A stretch of 64,000 bases of DNA, taken from the NCBI RefSeq assembly GCF_021404405.1, contig NZ_JABFTV010000014.1, positions 42,218 to 106,217 of the forward strand. The letters run 5' to 3'. The notes below the pieces were generated by a model. That model saw only the letters and a list, made by a program, of their open reading frames with translations. It had not been told where the DNA came from and searched no databases. Source of the DNA: Billgrantia aerodenitrificans (lineage in GTDB: Bacteria; Pseudomonadota; Gammaproteobacteria; Pseudomonadales; Halomonadaceae). Both the position numbers and the translations under genes were made by a program. Below are positions 44,405 through 52,231 of the stretch, one piece after another. Each line of letters begins with the position of its first letter. The first letter of the stretch is position 1.

Positions 44405-46540
44405 TCAGGTCTCCAGCTCTTCATTGGTGAGGGCTTCGAGTGCCGGTTTGCGCACAGGTCGGCGCTTTTCCTTCTTTTCCCGGCTCAGGCGGTGCAAGCC
44501 GGTGATATCGAGAATCAGCGCCACGCTACCATCGCCCAGGATGGTAGCGGCGGAGACGCCCGGCACCTTGCGGTAATTGGTTTCCAGATTCTTGACGACC
44601 ACTTGCTGCTGCCCGACCAGGTCGTCGACCAGCAAGGCATAGCGGCGCCCTTCGCCCTGTACGATCACGGCGATAGTCTCGGTCAGTTCAGTCTTGGCCT
44701 TGGGCACGTCGAGGGCTTCGTGTACAGCCACCACGGGCAGGTACTCATCGCGCACCTTGAGCACCACGTCGTCGCCGGCCATGGCATAGAGATCCTCACG
44801 CGACGGCTGCAGCGACTCGAGCACGGCAGAGAGCGGCAGGATGAACATCTCGTTGCCGACCTTGATCGACATACCGTCGAGGATCGCCAGCGTCAGCGGC
44901 AGGACGATGCGGATGGTGGTCCCTTCCCCGGGCTTGGACATGATCTGCACGTGCCCACCCATACCCTGAATGTTGCGCTTGACCACGTCCATGCCCACCC
45001 CGCGCCCGGAAACGTCGGTGACCTCCTTGGCGGTGGAGAACCCCGGCGCAAAGATGAGCTGCCACACCTCGTCATCGCTCATGGTGTCGCTAACCGGCAA
45101 ACCGTTCTCCCGCGCCTTGGCCAACAGCCTGTCGCGGTTGAGCCCGGCACCGTCGTCGATCACCTCGATGATAATGTTGCCGCCCTGGTGTTTGGCCGAG
45201 AGCACCAGCTTGCCGGTACGCGGCTTGCCTGCCGCCTGACGTACGTCGGGCGGTTCGATGCCATGGTCGAGGCTGTTGCGCACCAGGTGCGTCAGCGGAT
45301 CGATGATGCGCTCGGTGAGGCTCTTGTCGAGCTCGGTGGACTCGCCTTCCGTGACCAGCTCGATCTCCTTACCCAGCTTGGCGGCCGTTTCGCGCACCAC
45401 CCGCGGGAAACGACTGAACACGAAATCCATGGGGATCATGCGGATCGACATGACCGACTCCTGCAGGTCCCGCGCATTGCGCTGCAGCAGGCTCATGCCG
45501 TTCTGCAGGGCGCTGTTGGCGACGTTGTCCATCTCGCTGACGGTCTGATCGAGCATCGACTGGGTGATGATCAGTTCGCCCACCAGGTTGATGATCTGAT
45601 CGACCTTGTCGACGGACACCCGAATGGAGGTGGACTCGCCGCCGCCCTTGGCCTTGGCTTTCGCCTTGGCAGGCTTCTCGCTGTCGGGCTTGGCACTGTC
45701 TGTCTTGACACTATCGGTCTTAACACTGGCGGCGGACGAAGCCGAAGGGGTCGGCTCCACTGCGGCCTGAACCGGGGCCGACTGCACTTCCGCCACCTCT
45801 GTCGCCGCTGCCGGGGCTGCGGCTTGGGGCGCCTCGCCCGCATCGGCCCCACGAATCTTGATTTGATCGGTGTCGATGATGAAGCACATCACCGCTTCGA
45901 TATCGTCGTTGCTCACGCTGGAACTGAGCGTGACCTCATAGCACGACTCGTCGCCCCCTTGTGCGACGACCTCGCCCAGTTGCCCCAGCTCTTCGACGAG
46001 AAGCTGGCGGTCCTTCTCCCCGACGTTGAGCAGCGCCACGACACGCAGATCGGAGTCGCTCGCCGCGCCCTGCTCCACGGGGGCTTCGGGCTCGGGTTTC
46101 GCTGCAAGCTGGGGGCTGGCCACCGCCGGCACCCCACTCTCCAGGTCCTGACCGATCTCCTCGAGCGCCAGACGCTGCAGCGTCTGGCAGATTCGCTCGA
46201 AAGCTTCCTGATCGGGCTCATCGCCATTGCGATAAGCGTCTAGCTGATCGCTGAGCATATCCTTGGTTTCCAGAAAGGTATCGACGATATCCCGACGCAG
46301 CCGAAGCTCGCCCTTGCGGGTATGGTCGAGCAGGTTCTCGAACAGGTGAGTCGTCTTCTGCAGAGCATCGAAGCCGAACGTGCCTGCCCCCCCCTTGATC
46401 GAATGGGCGGCGCGGAAGATGGCATTGAGCTGCTCGCTGTCAGGCTCGTCCACATCGAGCTCCAAGAGGTAGCGCTCCATGTCGGCCAGCAGCTCTTCGG
46501 CTTCCTCGAAGAAAGTGTCATAGAAATCCGTGATATCCAT
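44405..46540 (-). CDS. cheA: chemotaxis histidine kinase CheA
   Basis: The protein has 711 residues from ATG 46540 (AGGTGG 8 bases upstream); a GTG at 46552 is an alternative. The HPt domain has phosphoacceptor His46 in IFRAAHSIKGGAG. A P2-like CheY-binding region spans about 165-235. A long Ala/Pro/Lys linker contains repeated KTDS/KPDS units and KAKAKAK. Dimerisation begins with DKVDQIINLVGELIITQSML. The ATPase domain shows HLVRNSLDHGIE, VIDDGAGLN and GRGVGMDVV, followed by the CheW-like P5. CheA phosphorylates CheY and CheB. It follows motB by 28 bases, as in the enteric mocha operon. Confidence 0.97.
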   Translation of the reverse strand: MDITDFYDTFFEEAEELLADMERYLLELDVDEPDSEQLNAIFRAAHSIKGGAGTFGFDALQKTTHLFENLLDHTRKGELRLRRDIVDTFLETKDMLSDQLDAYRNGDEPDQEAFERICQTLQRLALEEIGQDLESGVPAVASPQLAAKPEPEAPVEQGAASDSDLRVVALLNVGEKDRQLLVEELGQLGEVVAQGGDESCYEVTLSSSVSNDDIEAVMCFIIDTDQIKIRGADAGEAPQAAAPAAATEVAEVQSAPVQAAVEPTPSASSAASVKTDSVKTDSAKPDSEKPAKAKAKAKGGGESTSIRVSVDKVDQIINLVGELIITQSMLDQTVSEMDNVANSALQNGMSLLQRNARDLQESVMSIRMIPMDFVFSRFPRVVRETAAKLGKEIELVTEGESTELDKSLTERIIDPLTHLVRNSLDHGIEPPDVRQAAGKPRTGKLVLSAKHQGGNIIIEVIDDGAGLNRDRLLAKARENGLPVSDTMSDDEVWQLIFAPGFSTAKEVTDVSGRGVGMDVVKRNIQGMGGHVQIMSKPGEGTTIRIVLPLTLAILDGMSIKVGNEMFILPLSAVLESLQPSREDLYAMAGDDVVLKVRDEYLPVVAVHEALDVPKAKTELTETIAVIVQGEGRRYALLVDDLVGQQQVVVKNLETNYRKVPGVSAATILGDGSVALILDITGLHRLSREKKEKRRPVRKPALEALTNEELET

Positions 46541-46568
46541 GCGCTTCACCACCTGGTGTCAAAAGGGG

Positions 46569-47516
46569 TTATTGGGGATTGAGCGTGCGGCGCAGACTTT
46601 CGGTAAATTGCTCAACGGGCGCCAGATCAACCTCGCTCTCCAGTCGCGCACTCATCGGGCTCGGCACACCTGGACCACCCAGAATACCCGGCCGACGAAT
46701 GTACTCAGCCACCTCCGGCAGCAGCACCAACAGCTCGATGCGACGGTTGTCGGCATCGAACGGGTCGGTATCCGGTAACATGACGCGATCCGCGAAGCCC
46801 GAGACGCGAAGCAGCTTATCCGAGTCAAGCCCACCGGCCACCAGCTCACGCCGCGAGGCATTGGCCCGGTCGCTGGAGAGCTCCCAGTTGCTGTAGCCAC
46901 GATATCCCCCCGCATAGGGGCGGCTGTCGGTATGACCGCTGATACTGAGGTAGTTGGGCAAGTCGTTGAGCAACGGTGCAATGGTACGCAGCAGACTTCG
47001 CATATAGGGCTCGACACGGTCGCTACCGATGGCGAACATCGGTCGGAGTTCATGATCGAGCAGCTGAATACGCAGCCCCTCGGGTGTCAGGTCGAAGCGC
47101 ATCTGCTGGCGCAGCTCGCGCAATTCGGGATCGGCATCGATCGCCGCCTCGATACGCCGCTGTAGATCCATGAAGAAGCGACGCTGCTGCTCGCTGGGCC
47201 GTGAGTACTCCCGCGTATCGATACGAGCCCGCTCCCCATCGCTATGGGCCGGATCGGGGCCGCCGCCGGGAATGGCACGGGTACTGCCCGAGCGATCCCC
47301 CCCCATGACCGCGCCGGTCAATGGCGTACTGAAGTAATCCGCCACACCCTGACGCTGCTCGTCACTGGCCACCGACAGAATCCACATCACCAGGAACAGG
47401 GCCATCAGGGCCGTCATGAAGTCGGCCAGGGCGATCTTCCAACTCCCGCCATGGTGGCCGTGGACGACCTTCTTGCGCCGAATGATGATCGGGCGCTTGT
47501 CTCCCGCCGCACTCAT
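46569..47516 (-). CDS. motB: flagellar stator protein MotB (E. coli type)
   Basis: The protein has 315 residues. The single TM helix carries Asp32 in WKIALADFMTALMALFLVMW, the same position as E. coli MotB, and is preceded by a basic His-rich N-terminus (RRKKVVHGHHGG). The C-terminal OmpA-like domain contains SISGHTDSRPYAGG and NWELSSDRANASRRELV. It anchors the proton-type stator to peptidoglycan. The start overlaps the motA stop (ATGA). An internal linker (EHSDGERARIDTREYSRPS-like, quoted as DGERARIDTREYSRPSE) corresponds to the plug region. It pairs with motA directly upstream. Confidence 0.96.
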   Translation of the reverse strand: MSAAGDKRPIIIRRKKVVHGHHGGSWKIALADFMTALMALFLVMWILSVASDEQRQGVADYFSTPLTGAVMGGDRSGSTRAIPGGGPDPAHSDGERARIDTREYSRPSEQQRRFFMDLQRRIEAAIDADPELRELRQQMRFDLTPEGLRIQLLDHELRPMFAIGSDRVEPYMRSLLRTIAPLLNDLPNYLSISGHTDSRPYAGGYRGYSNWELSSDRANASRRELVAGGLDSDKLLRVSGFADRVMLPDTDPFDADNRRIELLVLLPEVAEYIRRPGILGGPGVPSPMSARLESEVDLAPVEQFTESLRRTLNPQ

Positions 47517-48385
47517 TCCGCTGCCGCACCCGACTTGGCGTTACGCACGTAGGTCTCGAGCTCTGTGAAGCCCGGCCGATCGGCGGTGTGCAGGGCCTTA
47601 CGGCCGAACTCAACCGCCAACTGCGGTGCGTAACCATGCAGGCTGGCCAGCAGGGTGATACGAATGCACTGCAGCATCTTCTCCGCCTCCTTGATCTGGC
47701 GCTCGATACTGCTGGCCACCGGATTGATGAAACCGTAGCCCATCAGAATCCCCAGGAAGGTTCCGACCAGAGCGTGGGCGATCATCTCCCCCATCTGCTC
47801 CGGCCCGGCATCGGCATAGGTCAAGGCCTTCACTACGCCCATGACGGCGGCCACGATCCCAAATGCCGGCATGGCGTCGCCCACCTTGGCGATGGCATCT
47901 GCCGGGATGTGCGCCTCCTGTTCAAAGGTCTCGATCTCATGGAGCATCAGCTCGTCGATCTCCATGGGATCCATGCCCCCGGCTACCATCAAGCGCAGGT
48001 AATCGGTGAGGAAATTCATGATCATCGGATCGGCCAGCACCTTGGGGTGCTCCTGAAACAGTGCGCTCTCCTGCGGACTGTCGATGTCGCGCTCGATGCC
48101 CAGCATGCCTTCGCGGCGCACCTTGGTCAGCAGCTTGAACTGGACTGCGAGCAGCTCCAGGTACATCTCTTTGTTGTACTTCTTGGTGCGCTTGAGCTTG
48201 GGGAATATCTTGAACGTGGCCTTGATCGCCTTGCCGTTGTTGGCAGCGATGAACGCTCCCACGCCGGCACCACCGATCATCAACAGCTCCGTGGGCTGGT
48301 AGAGCGGGCCAAGGAAGCCGCCGGCGAGCACGAAGCCACCGAAGACACACAGTATGACTACGATGTAACCAAGCAGAATCAGCAC
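47513..48385 (-). CDS. motA: flagellar stator protein MotA (E. coli type)
   Basis: This 290-residue four-helix protein matches the enteric MotA form. It has an N-terminal TM pair (LILLGYIVVILCVFGGFVLA, MIGGAGVGAFIAAN). A large cytoplasmic loop carries the rotor-contact charges (LTKVRREGMLGIERDIDSP). A second TM pair follows (GDAMPAFGIVAAVMGVVKAL, GTFLGILMGYGFINPVA). With MotB it forms a stator that converts ion flow into rotation. It is the first gene of the motA-motB-cheA-cheW transcript, behind a sigma-28 promoter. Confidence 0.97.
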   Translation of the reverse strand: MLILLGYIVVILCVFGGFVLAGGFLGPLYQPTELLMIGGAGVGAFIAANNGKAIKATFKIFPKLKRTKKYNKEMYLELLAVQFKLLTKVRREGMLGIERDIDSPQESALFQEHPKVLADPMIMNFLTDYLRLMVAGGMDPMEIDELMLHEIETFEQEAHIPADAIAKVGDAMPAFGIVAAVMGVVKALTYADAGPEQMGEMIAHALVGTFLGILMGYGFINPVASSIERQIKEAEKMLQCIRITLLASLHGYAPQLAVEFGRKALHTADRPGFTELETYVRNAKSGAAAE

Positions 48386-48427
48386 AACCGATACCCTTTA
48401 GTGGATGCGAGTCGTCGTTAACCCAAT

Positions 48428-48454
48428 CTATCGGCCTGACTCGGCAACACTTGA
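48428..48454 (-). promoter_or_regulatory. sigma-28 promoter for motA-motB-cheA-cheW
   Basis: On the minus strand TCAAG (48454-48450), 14 bases, then GCCGATAG (48435-48428). There is one mismatch in each element and spacing is exact. It lies 43 bases before the motA start, the same position as the FliA promoter of the enteric mocha operon. Confidence 0.82.
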
Positions 48455-48498
48455 GGCCACACAGAAAAAAAAGAGTGAATTCGAGTGGATAGACAGCA

Positions 48499-48526
48499 GA
48501 ACGCCGCCCCGGCCGGGGCGGCGTTC
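48499..48526 (-). terminator. GC-rich hairpin between flhC and motA
   Basis: Perfect 12-bp arms (48499-48510 and 48515-48526) enclose GGCC. It lies 35 bases after the flhC stop and separates flhDC from the motA promoter. The T-run after it on the minus strand is poor. Confidence 0.6.
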
Positions 48527-48560
48527 AAAAGGTTTCATCGAGCGTTCGACGGCAAGCTAA

Positions 48561-49136
48561 TCAACCGACACGCTTGGTCAGCACCATCTCTTGCTCGATC
48601 TCGGCAGCTTCACGCTCGCGACGCTTACGCGTCTTGCCGGCACGTGAGGGCGGCATGCAGATGCCGCAGACGTAATCGTGATCCGGCGTATGGGCATGAG
48701 CGACGAAGTGGCCGCTGCAATGCGTACATTTCGAAAGCTGCAACAAATCGCTTTCGAAGAACCGCACCAAGGTCCAGGCACGGGTCAACGCCAGCACCGG
48801 CTCAGCCTGGTCGATGCCGACCTGCTCACTGTAGAGGCGATAGGCAGTGACGAAAGCCTGCATTCTCTCGCACCCCTGCTCCTCGAGCAGATTGCGATAG
48901 ATGTTGTAAAACAGCGAGGCATGCACGTTGGGCAGCCAGGTAATGAACCAGTCGGTGGAGAACGGTAGCATGCCCTTGGGCGGCGACATGCCACGCACCT
49001 CCTTGAACAACCGAATCAGGCGTGCCCGGCTCAGGTCGGTCTCGGTTTCCAGCACCTGCAGACGCGCCCCCAGCTCGATCAACTCGATGGCCAACTGGAC
49101 CTGCTGCATCTCCTCGACGAGGCTTTTCTGTGACAT
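48561..49136 (-). CDS. flhC: flagellar master regulator subunit FlhC
   Basis: The protein has 191 residues from ATG 49136. A DNA-binding N-terminal part (LSRARLIRLFKEVRGMSPPKG, quoted as LSRARLIRLFKEVRGMSP) is followed by the zinc site formed by four cysteines, CTHC and CGIC, near 137-160. FlhD4C2 activates the early flagellar promoters, including those for the basal body and fliA. The start lies one base after the flhD stop. Length matches E. coli FlhC (192 residues). A basic tail (SRAGKTRKRRERE) follows the zinc site. Confidence 0.95.
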   Translation of the reverse strand: MSQKSLVEEMQQVQLAIELIELGARLQVLETETDLSRARLIRLFKEVRGMSPPKGMLPFSTDWFITWLPNVHASLFYNIYRNLLEEQGCERMQAFVTAYRLYSEQVGIDQAEPVLALTRAWTLVRFFESDLLQLSKCTHCSGHFVAHAHTPDHDYVCGICMPPSRAGKTRKRREREAAEIEQEMVLTKRVG

Positions 49137-49137
49137 C

Positions 49138-49464
49138 TCACACCCCCCGTGACATGGAAGTCGCTCCACGGCCTGCCATGAGCAGCGAGGCGTGGAACTG
49201 GGACAATCCATTGTCACGGGGGTTATCGATGACTTGACGCAGCTGCTCGGCACCTTCGAAACCAAAATGGCAGAGCAGCTGATTGGTGCGCGCCAGGCGG
49301 GTCAGCTGAATGACACCAAGCGACGAGAGAAGATCTGCGGTTTCACCATCGATCTTCAGGCGAAACATGGCCGCCGCACGGTCGTCGTTGAGCAGTCGCT
49401 GAGCCAGGAGCAGATAGGCAAGATTGAGCTCCTGGATTTCATCCAGGTGGTTCATGTTCTTCAT
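49138..49464 (-). CDS. flhD: flagellar master regulator subunit FlhD
   Basis: The protein has 108 residues from ATG 49464, placed 8 bases after AGGGA; a frame to 49494 has no ribosome site. It is an all-helical dimer-forming protein with LDEIQELNLAYLLLAQRLLN near the start, typical of FlhD. With FlhC it forms the class I activator of the flagellar cascade. It sits upstream of motA as in E. coli. The 318-base region before it is more AT-rich than the surroundings and must contain the master promoter. Confidence 0.93.
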   Translation of the reverse strand: MKNMNHLDEIQELNLAYLLLAQRLLNDDRAAAMFRLKIDGETADLLSSLGVIQLTRLARTNQLLCHFGFEGAEQLRQVIDNPRDNGLSQFHASLLMAGRGATSMSRGV

Positions 49465-49782
49465 TTTTAGGTTCCCTGCACGCGGTTGAATCACGTGTAC
49501 TTATAGTTTTTTACATTCTGTGCCGGAGCTCAGAGCGCGCAGGCAAAGCAATACCTGACACGCACTGAAATCCTATAAAAGCTTACATCCGCATTGTGAC
49601 CACTGTTTTGCAACCTGCCAACCACTAGTGCACCAGAGGCTCATTCAGGCATACTACTGAGCCTGCTAAGTCTTAAGGGTTAGATTGTTAACGCCTTGTG
49701 CAGCAACACAAAAAAAATCACACGACCCACTTGACAAAGCGATTGGAAAATACATCATGTTACAATTTTTTACATGAACACA
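49465..49782. promoter_or_regulatory. flhDC upstream region (no gene), AT-rich
   Basis: This 318-base gap lies between flhD and the FlhB-like gene, both on the minus strand. It is clearly richer in A+T than the flanks and has no reading frame worth calling. I see a short inverted repeat, CATGT (49756-49760) and ACATG (49772-49776), and a half-match to a CRP site at TGTGACC near 49596. No sigma-28 element is present, as expected for a master-regulator promoter. Individual sites remain uncertain. Confidence 0.55.
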
Positions 49783-50073
49783 CTAATCGTTTCTTTGTAA
49801 ATCCTGAGTGTCGGCGACTTCGTACACCCAAACGAGCAGTTCGGCGATGACCTGATAGAGCATCGGCGGGATGCGCTCATCGAGATCCAGCCCCATCAGC
49901 AGCGACACCAGTTCCGGTGCATCGTGGACATAAATTCCCTGCCGCTGAGCTTCGGCCAGAATTCGCTCGGCCATGTCACCGTAGCCCTTGGCCAGCACTC
50001 GCGGCGCATCATCGCCGTCACGATAGGCCAGCGCCACCGCCTGACGGCGACGCTCAGGCTTGGGTTTCGTCAT
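49783..50073 (-). CDS. FlhB-like (FhlB) cytoplasmic-domain homologue
   Basis: The protein has 96 residues from ATG 50073, which overlaps the fliK end by 20 bases. It corresponds to the C-terminal cytoplasmic part of FlhB (AVALAYRDGDDAPRVLAKGYGDMAERI, quoted as AVALAYRDGDDAPRVLAKGY; ELVSLLMGLDLDERIPPMLY; AELLVWVYEV). There are no membrane helices and no NPTH cleavage site. Such proteins occur near fliK in several bacteria and can partly replace the FlhB C-terminal domain in other species. The position after fliK suggests a role in hook-length or export switching. Confidence 0.85.
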   Translation of the reverse strand: MTKPKPERRRQAVALAYRDGDDAPRVLAKGYGDMAERILAEAQRQGIYVHDAPELVSLLMGLDLDERIPPMLYQVIAELLVWVYEVADTQDLQRND

Positions 50074-51361
50074 AGCCCCCCCTCTCCACAACCGTCTCCC
50101 ACGGACGAGCATCGATCAATACCGTCTCGACCCCAGCCGCCCTGAGCCGGCGCTCGAGCTCGGGTACTTCGGCCTGCAAGGCAGTCAGCGCAGTATGGTC
50201 CCGGCTCGACAGCTGAAGCCGGAGCCGGTGCTCCTGCAACCACAGGGCAACACGAATCTCACCCAACTTGGGCACCGTCAACCGGAGCTCGGAGTGCCAG
50301 GCTTGGGATGTGGCGTCCTCTTCACCGCTGTCGGCCTCATCCCCATCGCGCCGGGCACCGGCGGGCATGTGGATCATCAAGGCCAGGAAAATGCCCGACC
50401 AGACATCCCCCTCCCAACGCAGGATGGGCGTTACCAGCATCTCGAGCTGATGACGGACCACCCCTTGAAGACTTTCGTGCACAGGTTCGCCGCGAGCCCG
50501 CAGCGAGGGATCTACGACTTCACGCGCCGACATCTCCCCACCCTCACGGGACACGGCGGACATCGGAACATCCCTTGCCGCTCCCAGGTGGGCAGATTGC
50601 GCTTCACCACCCGGACGCTCGCCGCGCGCTGCAGCGGGATACAACGATTCTGTCGAGATATAGGTTTGCGCGGCCTGCGCCGCCTGCCCCGGAAGCGCCT
50701 GGCCCTGCATTGCCTGCCCCGGTATCGGCTGACCCGGGCTCGCCTGGCCAGACCCTGGCGGCATGCCTGTGAATGGCTTTTGCCCGGCCAACGGTGCGGC
50801 AGGCGCAGAGCCGGTGGTTCCGAGCGGTGTCGATGCCAGCGTGAAGCGCAGCGTACGCATCATCTGCGGCTCGCGCTCCAGCTGTTGGCGGCTCACATCG
50901 CCCCGATACCAGCGCGAGAGGTGCGATTCGTAAAAAAGACCGCTGTCGCGTATGGCTGTCTGCAGCCTGTCGGCCAGCGTGGTGGCGCCCGGCGCCTCGT
51001 TCGCCCCCATCAGTGGAGCAGGTGCGCTCAATACCGAAGGTGGGGCGGGAAAGCGCAGCAGAAGATCGGCAATGGTTCGGGCCGAGGGGCTGAAGTGGGT
51101 CTGGGTGGAAGCGGGTGGCGATAGCACATCGGCTCGCGGTGTCTGACCTTCGCCACGCTGGGTGGAAGTCGTCGCACCGGGGAGTGGCGCCACGGCAGGC
51201 CGTCGCCCGTCCAGCCGCGAGTCGCTATGCAGGGCTCGGGGGCCCTCACCCGGATCGACCGGGCGTACGGGCTCGTTCAGGTCGCGTGGTGGCGCCGTAT
51301 CGACACGCTTGCCCAACACCTGGTGGAGCAGCGTATCCAGCAGGGGCGTGATGCCACTCAC
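50054..51361 (-). CDS. fliK: flagellar hook-length control protein FliK (GTG start)
   Basis: The protein has 435 residues starting at GTG 51361, overlapping the fliT stop (GTGA). The N-terminal two thirds are low-complexity and Pro/Gly/Gln-rich, including repeated GQ units (PGQPIPGQAMQGQALPGQAA). The C-terminal domain contains HSELRLTVPKLGEIRVALWL and HRLRLQLSSRDH, the conserved FliK core that contacts FlhB. FliK measures hook length and triggers the export switch. It lies far from the usual hook/ring genes and after fliD-fliS-fliT, so the rest of the basal-body cluster is outside the window. Confidence 0.85.
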   Translation of the reverse strand: MSGITPLLDTLLHQVLGKRVDTAPPRDLNEPVRPVDPGEGPRALHSDSRLDGRRPAVAPLPGATTSTQRGEGQTPRADVLSPPASTQTHFSPSARTIADLLLRFPAPPSVLSAPAPLMGANEAPGATTLADRLQTAIRDSGLFYESHLSRWYRGDVSRQQLEREPQMMRTLRFTLASTPLGTTGSAPAAPLAGQKPFTGMPPGSGQASPGQPIPGQAMQGQALPGQAAQAAQTYISTESLYPAAARGERPGGEAQSAHLGAARDVPMSAVSREGGEMSAREVVDPSLRARGEPVHESLQGVVRHQLEMLVTPILRWEGDVWSGIFLALMIHMPAGARRDGDEADSGEEDATSQAWHSELRLTVPKLGEIRVALWLQEHRLRLQLSSRDHTALTALQAEVPELERRLRAAGVETVLIDARPWETVVERGGYDETQA

Positions 51362-51741
51362 GGCGTCTCCGGATCGAACTTGTCTCTCGCTTCGACGACC
51401 GAGGCTGCCTGCTTGCCATAACTACGATGCAGATCACGCTGCCGTCGGCTGGTGCCCATCAGCTGTCCGAGTTCGTTGCGGCGTGCCAGCAGTTGCTCGC
51501 GAATGGCCAGGTCGTCGGCCAGAATCGCCTCGAGCAGATCAGCCTTGAGCTGAACCTCCGCCTGGTTAAGCTCGGCCTCCTTGTCAAGCTGCCGGAGCTG
51601 GTCCGCCAGCTGCAGGTAGCCCGACTGCCGCTCGATGAGGGCGTCCCACTCACCGGCTCTTGCCAGCTCGAGCATGATAGCAACCTGCTTCCGGAGTCGG
51701 GTATAGCCGTCAAGGACAGCACGTGGGGTGGACATTGCCAT
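51358..51741 (-). CDS. fliT: flagellar export chaperone FliT
   Basis: This 127-residue all-helical protein has the size and pattern of FliT-like chaperones (YTRLRKQVAIMLELARAGEW, LRQLDKEAELNQAEVQLKAD). FliT holds the cap protein FliD before export and in enterics also restrains FlhDC, both encoded nearby. The start abuts the fliS stop (TAA then ATG) and the stop overlaps the fliK start. Similarity is weak, as is usual in this family. Identity is mainly supported by order fliD-fliS-fliT. Confidence 0.82.
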   Translation of the reverse strand: MAMSTPRAVLDGYTRLRKQVAIMLELARAGEWDALIERQSGYLQLADQLRQLDKEAELNQAEVQLKADLLEAILADDLAIREQLLARRNELGQLMGTSRRQRDLHRSYGKQAASVVEARDKFDPETP

Positions 51742-52161
51742 TTAGCCTTGCGCTCCCGCGCTGCCGATCTCGCGCCAAGCCGATGCGATGTCATCCAGAA
51801 GCTTCTCGGCTTGGTCGAGACTTTCTTGATCGTTGTGCAGGTTGGCCGCCAACAGCAGCCTGCCGATGTAATCGTAGAGTGAACCAAGCCGCTCGGCGAT
51901 CTCGCCCCCCTTCTCGGTGTCCAGCGCGGCCAGGAGGCCGTTGTTGACAATATCCAGCGCCTTGGAGATGGACTTGCCCTTCTCCGCCGTGTTGCCGGCT
52001 TGCATATGGATACGCGCCGCGCGAATGGCGCCTAGGGCACCGTCGAACAGCATCACGATCAGTTGGTGGGGCGAGGCCGACATCACGCCGCTTTCCACTC
52101 CAACCCGCGCATAGGCACCGGCACCACGGCCGTAAGCGGCGGCTCCTCGCATGACAGTCAT
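51742..52161 (-). CDS. fliS: flagellin export chaperone FliS
   Basis: This 139-residue helical protein contains VESGVMSASPHQLIVMLFDG, GNTAEKGKSISKALDIVNN and LYDYIGRLLLAANL, typical of FliS. FliS caps the C-terminal end of flagellin in the cytoplasm, preventing early polymerisation and delivering it to FlhA. AGGAGAG lies 6 bases before the ATG. It follows fliD by 70 bases. No flagellin gene is in the window. Confidence 0.96.
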   Translation of the reverse strand: MTVMRGAAAYGRGAGAYARVGVESGVMSASPHQLIVMLFDGALGAIRAARIHMQAGNTAEKGKSISKALDIVNNGLLAALDTEKGGEIAERLGSLYDYIGRLLLAANLHNDQESLDQAEKLLDDIASAWREIGSAGAQG

Positions 52162-52231
52162 GGCGAAACTCTCCTATGGTGGCATGACTTGAATGATTGT
52201 GGCGTCAGCCTCGGCACAGCCGAGGGCACCC

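Noticed and set aside
44492..46243. 583-residue plus-strand open frame
   Set aside because: Antisense to cheA and without any recognisable domain.
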